DNA from: Leptoclinus maculatus
Lineage: Eukaryota; Chordata; Actinopteri; Perciformes; Stichaeidae
Reading direction: 5' to 3'
DNA length: 64,000 nucleotides
Assembly (NCBI GenBank): GCA_032191485.1
Contig: JAVDOI010000012.1
Span: forward strand, 18,142,985-18,206,984
How positions within the stretch are numbered: position 1 is the first letter of the stretch; each line of letters opens with the position of its first letter. Below, piece by piece: positions 21,335 to 33,924 of this stretch. The translations under genes and the position numbers were made by a program. The notes under the pieces were generated by a model. It saw only the letters and a program-made list of their open reading frames with translations. It was not told where the DNA came from and ran no database searches.

Positions 21335-22290
21335 GTGGGTGTCTTGTTGCTGGATTTAATGTTGGATTTGGGACGTTACATAGTTTACATGTCTGCCATA
21401 ACGCTTGACAAACTGTACAGTTTTACGCCCGAATGTGTCTCCAAAATCCCTTTTTTTGCGCACCGATATCTGTTGATTTTTACTGCAAACTACACAAAAT
21501 AAAATACATCATAACCTTCGCTGAAAGGAGCTCAATGTTATTACGATATTTGGGTTTTAATACAACATATTAAAATAATTTAGCCACGTTTGTCACCTCA
21601 CTGCAGGTTTATTTCTGCCAGGAAACTGACATTCTCACCAACATCAATAACATGATGCTTCTTTCAGCTAAATGGAGAAATGGAAATTGCAAACTATCAG
21701 ATGATCAGTTATTAATAATTGAAAGGAAAAAGAGTCTACAACTAAAAAGGTTGAGCTAAATTCGAGCATCTCGCAGGATGCTACAGGTGTGATGTGTTCT
21801 CCAGTGGATGGGTGTCCTGGTGGCTATGCGGGTAGGGCTGAAATGATTGGTGTTTCATGCAATTCATTGATTGACAGAAAATTAATCTGTAACTATATAT
21901 GGATCATCGATCAATCATTGAAGACATTTTTTTTTCAAGCAGAAATTCCAAAGGTCAGCTTCTCAAATGTGAGGATGTGTTGCTTTTTTTTTTTTCTTCT
22001 TGCATGACGGTAAACTTGATATATTTGGGTTTTGGACTATACAGTCACCTTGTGACGCAAGAAAGTTTGTGACTCTCGTGATGACGACATTCTGAAAAAT
22101 AAAATAATAATAACAGGCATTCATTGAAAAACCTAGAAGGTTTCTTGACAGCACGTGCCACTGTTCTATAGTGATTTCCAGAATGTTCAAATTAAAATAA
22201 TCTTTTCTTTTGACAACAAATATATATATTTTTAACATGTTTCTTTGCAACTGTTTCTTAATCCAAAGATGGTGGCCAGAAATTAAATAC

Positions 22291-24348
22291 CTCCTCACTC
22301 AATTTGTACAATATGAGCCAAAATTAAAATTCGTATTATCAATCTTATGTTGGTTTATACTGAAGTTACTTTCCAATTTTCTGTCAAGCTAAATTTCACC
22401 TCTTTCAAATGTTTCATAACTGATGTGAATGATTTTGTTGTGGGCATTATCATTTAGTCATTTAATAAAATGTATTATTTGATTGTATTTATCTGGTTTC
22501 ACTTTTTAATGTGTCATTGCATTACTGCATCTTTGTTAAAGCACTTTGCAACTATGTTAAGAAAAGTAAAAATGAAGTCATTATTATTAGTATCATAAAA
22601 ACAAGAGCATTTCATTTCTGGCTGCCTGGATTAGGAAATAAAACAGTTGTAACCTGAGAAACGGGTTAGAAACGCTTTTATTTTGTAGCAGACTGAACAT
22701 GTCTTTCCTCCACATGGTCAGAAGAGTCTTTGAGGAATTTTTTGAAATTCCTTTGGAAGCAGCCTTTCTATTGTGGAACATTTGATGCTTTCATCTCTTT
22801 GACTCGAATGTAATGGAAACAAAAAGCTTAAAGACAGTACTTGCTATAGCAAAATAATTACTTTACTATTTAAACATGTCACTGCCTTCATCTGAACATT
22901 TAATTGTTAACTAGGCCAGGGGCGTAAAGTAAAGGGGCCCCTTTCTCACTTCCTCCCTCTCTACTTCCAGCTTCCTTGCTGGGACCCCACCCACCTTCGA
23001 CCTTCATTTTGATCTCAACTACACACCCGTAAATCTTCACGATGCCATCTTGCACATATGGAAAGCTATTGCCGTGACAGAACATTATAAACAGCTGGTG
23101 ACTCACAAGGTGAAAGCATTATTACGCTTGTTGAGCTTGTAATAATGATAAAAGCCAAGGCCCTGGGTTCCCAGCTCCAGACCTCCTACTTGCCCATTTT
23201 CCACTCTTCTCTGCTCTAGCACACCTGAACCAGCTGATGCCCAAGCCCTAAGCAAAGACACGCCGGTCTGTGGAATGCGGACGGGAGCTGTCTATTATAG
23301 TTTATAATAAGGACAGGGTCCCTGCAGACACCACCGCACGTTTCAAATGCATCATGAGTATTGATTGAGAGGGATTGTTCCTGAGCCTATACATCGTTTC
23401 CTCGTCATTGTGCATTAAACGTAAAGAGTGATAAACGCGGAGAGAGTGACACCCATTCTTTCACATTCTGAGCACAGTGGCCCCCTCTAACAACAACAAA
23501 AAAAACATTTCTCAAGACTTTCCCCGCCGCTCGCCCGAGATAAATGGCTTTGTTCTGCAGGTCGTAGTTCCCGTAAATGATTAGGCCAACCTGCCCGTCT
23601 TTGTTTACCGTCCACATACTTGGCATTGCCTCAGAAGCCCCGACTGATGCGATTTGGGTTGTGAGAGAATTGGAAACGATTTGGGTGAACTGTTTTGTGG
23701 ATGCTCTGTCACTCTGGCGCAGCATTACTCGGCATGAGACAAAAGGGAAAAGGAAACGGGATATCAGCTGGTGCGTCTGTCTTCACCTGTGTAATCAGTA
23801 CAATCACCATCAACTCTGTCTTCTGCTGTGGTAGAGTGTCTACTGTCTCCTCACCATACTGAGATTTGTTCTGTTTGTCTTTTGTTTATTCTTGTTTTTG
23901 CCTCTTCTATTAATCACTCCTGTAAGACAGTAACTAACTGAAGCATTGCCAAGGCCAACAGTTGTTATCTTCCGCTGCTTTCATTGAGGCTATTGGCATT
24001 CATGAGCCAGGCTCCGGCAACTACTCCGTGTCAGCGGAGAAACATTTTTCCCCCACAAGAGGTCTTACCCTGTAGGAATCATATAAGACTGTGTGTAATA
24101 TTTCCCACTTGATGTAAAAAAGCACAACAATAAATAAGTTGGGACGTCTAGGACGCCTGGGGACATCGTGTGACGCACACCGACACAGGGGGGAACCATC
24201 AAATTGCTCCCATTACATTTTAAAAGTGTGCCGTGCATATGTATATGGATGATGCAGTACAAACTGTTTCAGTAGACGTCCTGCTGCTGTGGACAGTCCC
24301 CAAACACTCTGCTTGTTTTGACAACTGTGTGTGACACTGAGGGGAGAG

Positions 24349-24389
<41 letters not shown>

Positions 24390-24771
24390 ACTGAAGTGAA
24401 ATGTAAAGATGAGGAGGTGAGATATTTATACGACATCATGTCTGTTCATGTTCTGCATGAAAACGGTTCAGACCGTAAACTAAGGTAATTACATAAATAA
24501 GCGGGCTTACTGGTGCGTTCAAAACTATCTCTCGTGCAAACTCTCAAATGATCGCTTAGCATCCGTGCTCAAGAGTCAGGTTCATCAGCATCATAGCCCA
24601 CACCAAGCATTAAGAGGTCACTTTAGAAGAGATGTGTGAACAAAAACATAGGAATCATCTGGAAATGATTAAATATGAGACAGCAGGGACTAAAACCAGT
24701 CTCTAATTGTCAGCGTAAAAAAAGAGGTAAAATTATCGTATGGCACTTTTGGGATTATTGATCATCTAGAG
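22291..24771. other. Intronic stretch without a supported feature
   Basis: No coding exon or complete mobile element was recognised. A (TG)n tract followed by (GA)n lies at 24352-24389. Open frames here lack motifs. Confidence 0.4.
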
Positions 24772-25690
24772 CAGGGGTCGGCAACCTTTACTATCCAAAG
24801 AGCCATTTTGCCCTATTTTCCACCAAATAAAATGTGTCTGGAGCCGCAAAAGCTATTTGATGTCACAGCTGATAAAGTTTTATATGTAGTTATATCATAT
24901 ATACAAAAACTATAGTTTGTTGTATTTATGAAATTATAGAACAAGAATAAAGTCAGTTCTTGACATTTTATTGTTATAATAATATCAAACTCTTATGAAG
25001 AGGAGAAAAAAACTTGCTCAGTTTGCTGCAGCAGTTGAAGAATCGCTCTTTTTCGTTCGTCTCCAGCGTGATACTTTTCAGCAAATGTGTGTTTGTTCTG
25101 GAACTGTCTTTCAACATTACATTTCTTGTTGTTTGCTAATTTCTAGCCACATATCAAGCATACAGGTAAGAGAGCATCGTTGGCAGTGAAAGCAAATGAA
25201 TATGTCCACGCAGAATTAAACTCTATTTTTTTTTCTTTTTTTGGATTTATCCATTGATAGTTTACCGAGGGTTAATGTTGCTTTATAATAATAAAATAAC
25301 TATTAAAACATTTTATTTTGGTGGCGTGTCCTGCGGCGTTACCAGCCCTACGGAGCGGTGATAGGGGCGTGGCGAATCAGGGAAGGACACCTCGTGACTG
25401 CTAAGAACCAATCAGGTAGCGAACACGGGCGTCATCGTTTCCAATCTTATCAGTTTTCGACCGTCCACACGAAGAGGTAACTCCGGAGTTTTCAAACGTA
25501 TCCGTCCTCGGGAGCGTTTTCAAACTCCTCCGTTTTCGGTGCTCGAAAATTCTGGCGTAGTGTGGACGCTCAGTGTAAATGTAGCGAAACATATGCGTTT
25601 TCAAATGGAAACGGAGTAGTGTGGACGTGGCCTCAGGGAGCCGCAACAGAGGGGCTGAAGAGCCGCATGCGACTCCGGAGCCGACCCCTG
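24772..25690. mobile_element. Non-autonomous hAT element with perfect 8-bp target duplication
   Basis: The 919-bp element starts CAGGGGTCGGC and ends GCCGACCCCTG, an 11-bp terminal inverted repeat. ATCTAGAG flanks it exactly on both sides (24764-24771 and 25691-25698). The sub-terminal words 'gagccattttgccc' near the left and 'ggagccgcaacagaggggctgaagagccgcatgcgactccggagccg' type sequence near the right are those of widespread hAT elements. Positions 25455-25625 look like a second element nested inside it, with ends of the 'ccgtccacac' / 'gtgtggacgtgg' kind. No transposase frame is present. Confidence 0.85.
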
Positions 25691-25698
25691 ATCTAGAG

Positions 25699-26609
25699 GG
25701 TAAAATGATCGTACAAATACGATCATTTTCATACATCATATTCGACACATACATCACATTTCCTGTGGCTGCTTCAAAATAAAAGCTAGCCAGCAATTTT
25801 TGCTAGTTCTATGCTTTTAATAAGAAGCAGCAGCAGGAAAGTGCAGTGAGATCATTTCTGGTAATTTTACTGCTTAAAGAATTTTTGTGTAATTTTTCTT
25901 AATTGTGGAGCAGTGACCTCATCTTTCAAAGTTTATTTCTAGAAAATGCTTGATTTATTGATCTTCCTTAGGCACTGATTTAAAAAAAAACTCATTAACG
26001 TGCATGTGTGTAAACTATTTACTGAGACAGAGGAGGAGTGTATTTCTTTTCTTCAAGGCTGCAAGATGGGAGCAAACTGGTCGTGAAGTTTACTCGCTGC
26101 AGTTTAACAGTAGGCTCATTTATTTCAGGTACACATATTTACATGCTGTGTGTTTAGCCTGGTGCTGGTGTGTGTGTGCACTTACCTTGGCCGGTGTGAC
26201 TGTGAACTTGTTTGCTGTCGTTGCACTGAGTGGTCTCCTGCTGTTCAGGAGTCTCTGCTTCGGTTTTACAAGGTCATGTTGTTTGTGCAGCAGAATAAGT
26301 TAGAACTGCAAAACTGACTGGTTCATCTAGAGAAGAACTTTATAGAAATATATATTAATGTGGTTTTTATTCACTAAGTACCTCTATACTGTAGTCTACT
26401 AGAGGCCATTCATGGGTTAATTTATCAGTCTGAATTGAATACTTCCTATTCTTCGTGGCTGACTATCACTGATCTACCGAGCTTTCTGTAAGAGCATAAC
26501 GGCCGTGTGTGATTTGAGACACCACTATGTAAGTAAGTACATAGTGTGCACAGTGTACTACATGGAAGTGAACTAATGGAAGTATCCAAATTGAGACGGA
26601 GCATTTATG

Positions 26610-26678
<69 letters not shown>

Positions 26679-26840
26679 GGCTATAGTAGGAACACAACTT
26701 TGTGTTTGTGAATGTACGATCGTGGTAACTATGCTTGTCAATGAACATGTTGGTCAAATCTAGGCCGAATTGTTTCATGGAGTCTTTAAAGACAATGGTG
26801 CACACGGCAGGTCACTTCAGATAAAGAGTAACTGAGATAT
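25699..26840. other. Intronic stretch without a supported gene
   Basis: Contains a (GT)n tract at 26614-26676 (about 31 units) and otherwise nothing recognisable. Confidence 0.4.
26614..26676. repeat. (GT)n microsatellite
   Basis: About 31 GT units. Confidence 0.95.
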
Positions 26841-26878
26841 TTTCAAGCTGGACCCTATTTTCCAATGTTTTTGTGGTT

Positions 26879-27579
26879 AAGTGACTAATGGGGACCTACA
26901 TTTTTTAAATTGGTCCAGTATTGAGGGAGAACCATAGACTGCATATAAGAAGTCGATGCCATTTTCTTGCAACCAATGAACGTGAGTGAATATATTTGGA
27001 ATGCGGAGGAGTGATGTAGTGACGACTCGCACCTGGGGAGAAAGCTACAATTCGGATGCTGCCTGACCCTCTTGAGAGATTTCACAAAGAGACTTTTCCC
27101 TGAGCGAGACTTGGTTAGACAAGATAGGAAGGTAAAGAAACACCTTTTATTTCTCTGAAGGGTCCTTTCCATAATGTTGTCAGACACAGAAACTCAGGAC
27201 TCAGGAGCGAGAGACTGCTCTGCGACTGCTGCAGACGGGACAGGAGAAAGGCAGACCAGGAGCCTCCAGGCTCCTTCACCACCGTGACTCAGGAAGGACT
27301 GAGCCAAACGCAAGACATAACACTATACGCGTCTTCCCGTTTAATTAAAGTCCGTCATTTAAAAGGATTCTGGTATTGAACAGAATTGTTGTTTGTATTT
27401 TTGTTCTTGAATAAGAAGCATTTAAAAAAATGTTTGGTGTGTTTGATGCATGTTTGAAAACAAATATAATAACCCAATAGTCATGCCCAGCCCTACATCA
27501 CTGCCCATTTCGCGGCTGCCAGCTGTGTTTTCTCTCAACACTGGGCTAGTTTAAAAAAAAATCTCCCCATTAGTCACTT
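26879..27579. mobile_element. Inverted-repeat element (MITE-like), about 0.7 kb
   Basis: AAGTGACTAATGGGGA at the left (26879-26894) is perfectly inverted at the right (27564-27579). The homology continues inward for about 40 more bases with mismatches (T-run, then 'ccagtattgag' against 'ccagtgttgag'). A fragment of the same family lies at 6390-6500. The exact ends and target duplication are unclear, and the true inverted repeats may extend further out on the left. No open frame of transposase type. Confidence 0.55.
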
Positions 27580-28499
27580 ATGCGTATGGCATTCTGGTCT
27601 TTATGAGTTGTTACTGGTATGATACGTTGCAAATAGAGGGGCGGCATAATTGTTTCTTCGCCTCGAGCGGCAGAAGTGGATGCAGCGGTCCTGCATGATG
27701 GTACATAGGGATGCCCCACGAAACTCGATTCTATACGGCAATCGGTTCCACATTGATAAGGTCCGGAGTTAACGGTTCTGCTATCAGTACTTTAGAAGTT
27801 TTTGTCATTTCCTCGCTCCTCGATCCTCGATCCTGGTATTGCAGGTGAGGCGCAAGGGGAAATGCAGAATGTTTTTATTTCAAGAACTTTATTCATACCT
27901 GCAAACTTGACGCTTTTTGCCGTTTTGAATCAAAATATATCATCCATGTGAATCGTGTAGATCCGTAGAGGTTTTTTTTGGGGGGAGGGTCAACTGGCCA
28001 GCCAGCGTTTCTCAGATTGGAGTGAGACGAGGAGAAAAGGTGACGTGGTGATCTTCGCAATAAAACATCTTTGATGTGACGTGTCGAGTCTTGTCCAATC
28101 AGCGTTAAGATGTCTACAGCGTCTTCATTTCCCTCCGTTACAGTTTAAGTTACGTTATGTTCCGTTACCGTTCAGACTTTCTGGGTTAAGTTAACGTTCA
28201 CTGCATGTGGAACTTTGTCGACTGTTAACGTTCGTCATTATCGCGACTTAGGAAGAAAAAACGTAACGTGATGAAACACATCACCCCCCCCGCCCCTGTG
28301 TTACGGTTCAGTTCACGCGGCCACTTGTTAACGATAAACCGGAACACCGGCGGATCTGGTTGCAGGTTGTTGTTCTTTAACTCAAAGTAGAATGAGGATG
28401 ATTTCGTGTTCATAATAACTTTGATGACCACGATGATGAGGCCCAGATACTGATGAGATGATGAGGTCAAAGAGTTTAATGAAGAGGAGGCTGTTTGTG

Positions 28500-29664
28500 T
28501 AGTGCAGCTTGACGCAGGGCTGAGATGTGAGTGGAGCTGGGCCTGGATTGGATAAAGGTGGAGGTCTAAACAGACGTGAGTACAGCTTCCTGCTGTCACA
28601 GTGTTTTAAATACATTGATGAGGCAGGGTATGCTGAATGCAGCCTCTGCTCCAAGGAGATAAACTACAGCAACAAGGGCTCACGTGCCCTCTCATCACAC
28701 TACCAGACACTGTTCACTGTGATGACCACAGCCAGAGTACTAACAGTCCCAACAGTCCCACGTGCAGTTAAATCACAGCTATTATTTTACTCTTAATAAG
28801 ATACCTTAGCCAGAGTAGATTATCATTTTAATTTAAATAATTGAACTGGATTGAATGCATATTAATTGCAAATAGAAGATAGGCCACAATTCTAACAGCT
28901 GTACAGTAACAGTAGAAGTTAATATGAAGCCATACAGTAACAGGGTTCAATGAAAACTAATCACTTATTTTGTACAGGCGATGGTTCTCACTACTACTTT
29001 GTTTTTATATGACTAAAACTTTTTTTTATTAATCAGCTGAAATACTGATTAATAACTGAATAATAAATTTGTTTTTTGCTTAAAGTAAATGTCTTATCAC
29101 TTAATGTTCTTCTCAGAGTACACCAGAATGCTACATTTTAAAGCTCATATTTAAAATAAAATTCTCCAGGTATGTGTGAGCATATGGCTCTCACATATCT
29201 GCACTCATTTTGTTTTGTTTTGCACAGGTTGCACGTTATTGTTGTTTTGAAAAGATGTACAGTGTAAAACTCAGTTAAACTCTTTATTGCCAAATATTTG
29301 AACTTGTTTTGTTTAGTTTTTCACAGGTTGCACTTTATTGTTATTATCTTGAAAATATATTCAGTGCAAAACAGGTTAATTGCAGCCACGATAAGCTATG
29401 TTTTGTACACATAGAACTTTATTTGCATTGTTCTAACAAAGTGATTGCACATTGTTTTTATCTGATGGAGCAATCTGGTTTACTTGAAAGTGATTTTCTT
29501 TATTATATTATTTGAAAAAGCACAGATGGAGGAGTCACAAAATGTTGTTATTTCAATAAAAATTCAACATGGACCATTTTGTTACAATTTTGTTGGGGCG
29601 GTGGGGCATGAACATTTGTCTTCCTCCAAAGTGGGGCGTGACAGAAACAGTTTGAGAACCACCG
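28500..29664 (+). mobile_element. hAT remnant with BED-type zinc-finger reading
   Basis: A frame at 28600-28740 reads as a short BED-like zinc finger (AECSLCSKEINYSNKGSRAL, followed by SSHYQT), which many hAT transposases carry at the N-terminus. The right end, CAGTTTGAGAACCACCG at 29648-29664, is the kind of terminal sequence seen in hAT-Charlie/Zaphod elements. Between them lie two diverged direct repeats ('cacaggttgcacgttattgttgtt' near 29224 and 'cacaggttgcactttattgttatt' near 29322). No matching left terminus was found and the transposase core is absent, so it is a deleted relic. Confidence 0.5.
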
Positions 29665-30504
29665 AGTTATATGATTGGACGCTGCAGCCGATCGGATCGA
29701 CTGACTTCACACCAGAGTGAAGACAGATCACAGATTAAACTCAAGTTCATTGTAGTCTGAACAACATTCTTCATTTATTAGAAAGTTTTGTCTTTTCATG
29801 ATCTGATATTTCCCTCAATAACTTTTATTATGGATACAATTAAAGAAACACTTACATAATTTATCATCATTTCATTCAGTCACGTGAGGCTGATTATTCC
29901 CGAGTGTCGGGTTTGACGAGTTTTATCATTTAAATTTAACCTGAAACATTGAGCCTAACAAATTAATTCCAGTATTCAAGAGAAACCATAATCATATTCT
30001 GGGTTCATTAATAATGACGTCACAATCTGAATTTCAAAACGTACAGATGCAAATAAGTCATAAATAAGTCAAGCGCATTCTGCCTGTAGAAATCGATCCT
30101 GCGCTTATAAACAGGAAACAGTTTGTTAAAGAGGTAACAGGCTACAGAGAAAACACCTCTACAGTGATGATAACTGTGTATTTATTAGTTATTAGTATTA
30201 TTAGTTACTAATATTAAGTTGTGATCAGCTGTGATCAGATCCGCCGTCATCAGAAACAGACGTCGCTTCACGTGACGCAACTGAGGAAAGGACGTCTCAT
30301 GTCTCTTAAAACATATTTCCTCGTTTCCTCTCTCCTCGCATGGTTTCCTTGTGTCTCTCCATGCATCCCTGGTGGGAGGGATTAAGACGCAAGGAAAGGA
30401 CACAAGTGAGGGAAACGGGGATGCAATTAAGAGACTTGGGATGTACCCTGTATCTGTCTTTGCACGAGGGGCGGAGTCATTCTTTACTCCGACACACACA
30501 CACA

Positions 30505-30535
<31 letters not shown>

Positions 30536-31046
30536 CAACTCATGCAGTACAGCGTGAGACACACATCATGGCAGAGAGAACAAAATGGTCAAAAGTGTAG
30601 CAACATTTCCCTCCAGTAGATGCTGATAACTCTCGTTATGCATAAATGCAATAAAAGGGCGGTAACACCAGCAGTTTATCAAAACATTTGGCCAACAAGC
30701 AGAACATGAATTAGATTGTTGGGCGAACACTGCAGGTAACGTTAGCGATGCCGTACAGAGTTTGCTAATGAGAAGAGGTCAATGAACTAAGCTAATTACT
30801 TAGGTAATTGTTTCACTGCAAATGTATTTTAAAGATTTTGGAACTCCCTTTATTGCTGCTCAAGAAAGACTATTTGTATACATACAAGAATAACAAAGCA
30901 ATTTCAATTATTTTCTTAATTAATTGTAATTTTTTTCTCACAATATAATAAAAAAGGAACGATTATAGTATAGATAAAAGCCCAACAACACTAATGGTAC
31001 ATACTGACGCCACTGTGCTGCATTACAAAGTGTTGCATATCAGATA
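29665..31046. other. Intronic stretch without a supported gene
   Basis: A (CA)n-rich tract lies at 30494-30534 and a related open frame there is low complexity. Nothing else is recognised. Confidence 0.4.
30494..30534. repeat. (CA)n microsatellite
   Basis: CA tract with one CCA interruption. Confidence 0.9.
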
Positions 31047-31240
31047 CAGTGCAATCACGAAGTATTCAGACCTTCACTTTATTTTACATTTCACCAATCT
31101 ACACTTAATACCCCAAAATGACAAAGCCAAAATATTTATCAAAAAGGTGATTTGATAAGTAATTGAAAAATGCATTGAAAAGAAAAGACTGAAATATCCC
31201 ATTGTAAGTATTCAGCCCTGTTGCTTTGATACTTTTAGCT
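31047..31240. mobile_element. Tc1-like element terminal fragment
   Basis: TA followed by CAGTGCAATCACGAAGTATTC, then 'ttcactttattttacatttc', 'aataccccaaaatgacaaagcc' and 'gtaagtattcagccctgttgc', is the order of a fish Tc1/mariner terminal region. Only one end is present; the transposase part and the other terminal repeat are missing. Confidence 0.6.
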
Positions 31241-33798
31241 CTGGTGCCTCGCATTTTTCTACACAAATCAGTGAGGCCCAGGAGAAGGAGAGCTGCTCCT
31301 GCTTATTAGATTTGCATTCAGAGGCAGTGATGAGTCCCTGGATGGTCGACCCAAAATAACCCTTCTTTGCCATCGTTTTCTTGGTTAACTCTTATTTAAT
31401 AATGCAGCTTGCAATAGAGGTGGAATTGTATATGCCACAATTAAAAGTAACACTCCTTCCACCCTCATTGCGTATGCTGAGAACATGTTGGAGGTGATTT
31501 TTTATTTCCCCCCCACCATCCACCAGAAATTCTGGGAACTTTTAAAATTTCAAATTGAACTAGACAAGCAGCACAATCGTCCTGATTTGTGCGAAAACCA
31601 ATTCTTCTTTTTGTCGAGGGTAAGCGCAGCACATTTCACAAGGAAATTCAGTCCGGTGGCACACGTTGCACACTGTGCAGTATGAGGGCCAGAAAAGGGA
31701 GCAGACTTTGCTCACACTAATCGCACAGCTCCATTATGCTCATGAAATGAACATGGTTTTGATTTATTACACACATTTTATGAAATGTTGCATGTTTTTT
31801 GGACAAAAAGTAGAGGTGCTAGACTGAACCTGAAGGAAATGGGTTGAACTGTTCATCAGTCCAAAGCACATGATGGTTCGACACTAATAACTGCCTATAG
31901 TGAATAAATAAACGTCTTGTAAACCTTGGACTAAAACACAATGTTGTCTGATACCGGACATTCTTTTAAACATCCTTCCTGGCTACGGTACTTCGGGTCA
32001 CCTTCTGTTTTGTTTACCTCTTCAAAAGAAACTGTCCAGACCTCGTTGGACCACATGCAGAACAGAGCCTCTGTTATGTATACATCTTCAATGTGACAAA
32101 TGACAAATGGAGCTTCGGCCTTGCAGAAACAATCTCTACCAGTGCATTTACTCAAGTAATGTGCTGCTTTGCAGCCCCTGCATGTATTAGATAAGTGATA
32201 CTACTTATTTGTCTGCCGTTCCGCAATGAGGACACTTCATGAAACCCGCATTCCACAAACCAATGAGTGAAGTCATGGACAGAGTCAAAGCTCTGAGTTT
32301 ACTCAATAATACATTCCTGAAATTGTGATGGCCCTTTGTTTGGTACATGTAATTGGTAAATGGGGCTGGACTGGGAGCTCCTGGTCCCATTGATCCCATT
32401 CATTACTTAAGTCGACGATGATGAAGTGCTGACTTAAAGCTAGGATGTTTACAGCCACTTCATGAGCAGTAGGTGTTTCACAGAATAGTCGACTTTCAAA
32501 CCCACTCGTGGATACTACTGAGCATTGCATTGTAGACATTGTAGTGTACATCTGTGGTTTGTTACTGCAGTCAAACAGTCTCTAGCTCAGACAAGCCTGC
32601 TGGGAGATTAGCCCAATTTAGATTGCAATTTAGACCGCCTCTCAGAGCCAATCTAGGACTTTCACCTACCCCCAGGTGGGTCCTGCCTACATGCACTTTC
32701 CACAGTCTATTCAATTCAATTCAATTAAATAGTGTCACATGATAACACCAAACAGTGGAGAAGAAGTGGCTTAAGATCCGATAAGCTGGGGCGAAGTGAC
32801 GTAAGAAAAGACAGACATTTATTCAGGTTACTGTACTGTTCTTTTCAATAAAATACATCTTATTTAAAATCAAAGTTATACATGATACTTGATTAAGTGA
32901 AAAGTGTGAAAATAAAGAAATTGGTTCTTACCATTTTTTTTATTAGTTTTAATTCCTATACTTGTTGTATTTGAGACCTTTTTGACGAAAATGAATCATT
33001 GATCAAAAATTATATCTTTTTTGGGAGTAGTGAATGACTACTAAAATGCAGCAGTCCTGAAGGCCCTAGTTAGCAGTAGCATTGGGTAGCCCCGTCTGCC
33101 TTCTCGGTACATTTAAGGCAACAGTTCCAACAACGTCACTTCCCTTGCACAATAAATAGTTCTGCACATAACCCACATATCACTTTAATAACCATAGCAT
33201 GTCTGCGTAGTTCACAATTTGTTTTGTAAGTGGAGATGAAATATCTTCACAAGAGACAGATGTGGGTGTTGTTGCGTGCGATTATGAAAGCCCACGTGAC
33301 ACGTATCTTAGGCAGAGACCTTTCATCTAAACAATGTCACCGTGATGTAAATATTTGGATTAGTCCCTGCTGAAAGTGGGATGGATGTTTATTTAGATAT
33401 GAGGATATGAACAAGCCATGCATGGCAATTAGGAGTGCAGTGTGCCTGGGGGGAAAGATAATTGGGCTGTCTATGCAAACACTCACTAAACGGAAGTCAG
33501 TTATTTAAGGGTAATACATATTTAATGAAAGAGCAGTAGAACTTCTTTCCACTTTATTTACACCCGTTCCCTGAGACCTCATCAGCCTGTACACCCTGTC
33601 TCCCCAGCTGCACCTCAGTGGCTCGTTAGTCTAGGGTTGATTCAACTTTCATAGTGTTAGAATTAACACCGCGCCAGTGTTTATATAATTCTCAGTGGTT
33701 GTGAGTTAAACAGAAGTGGCAACATTCCTTTTGCTTTTTGGTGACATAGTGCCAGGAAACCAAAACTGGATTTTGCTCCTTGGTCCACCGTGGGCTTT
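31241..33798. other. Intronic stretch without a supported gene
   Basis: I see no exon, RNA gene or definable mobile element. The short open frames show no motif. Confidence 0.4.
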
Positions 33799-33924
33799 CC
33801 ATTTGGGAAAAAACACCACCAGCCCATTTGAAGGTATTCCAGATGGCAAAGTAATAGGGAATTTATCAAATTTGCCATTGGGAATACCTTTTGTCCATAT
33901 GAAGTGGCCATGTTTCCCAAATGG
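33799..33924. repeat. 126-bp imperfect hairpin (inverted repeat)
   Basis: CCATTTGGGAAA at 33799-33810 is perfectly inverted at 33913-33924, and further inside GGTATTCC pairs with GGAATACC and ATGGCAAA with TTTGCCAT, leaving a loop of about 20 bases. The arms are about 50 bases with mismatched gaps. It could be a MITE core or a foldback able to form an RNA hairpin. Confidence 0.6.

Larger units (their letters stand above)
19385..22290 (+). repeat. Tandem duplication, downstream copy (B), with the working ntsr1 exon 1
   Basis: This copy starts at 'ggggccagggaatgcattg' and ends at about 'atccaaagatggtggccag'. The last 280 bases (22010-22290) match 19090-19375, the end of copy A, with the same word order ('caccttgtgac', 'gacattctgaaaaa', 'tgacagcac', 'ccagaatgttcaaa'). 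It includes the solo LTR, the promoter, exon 1 and about 950 bp of intron 1. Confidence 0.8.

Noticed and set aside
20684..21502. Single-exon receptor gene of 272 residues
   Set aside because: The frame passes a good donor at 21335 and the next ntsr1 exons are present downstream in the right phases, so the last 55 residues are intron read-through.
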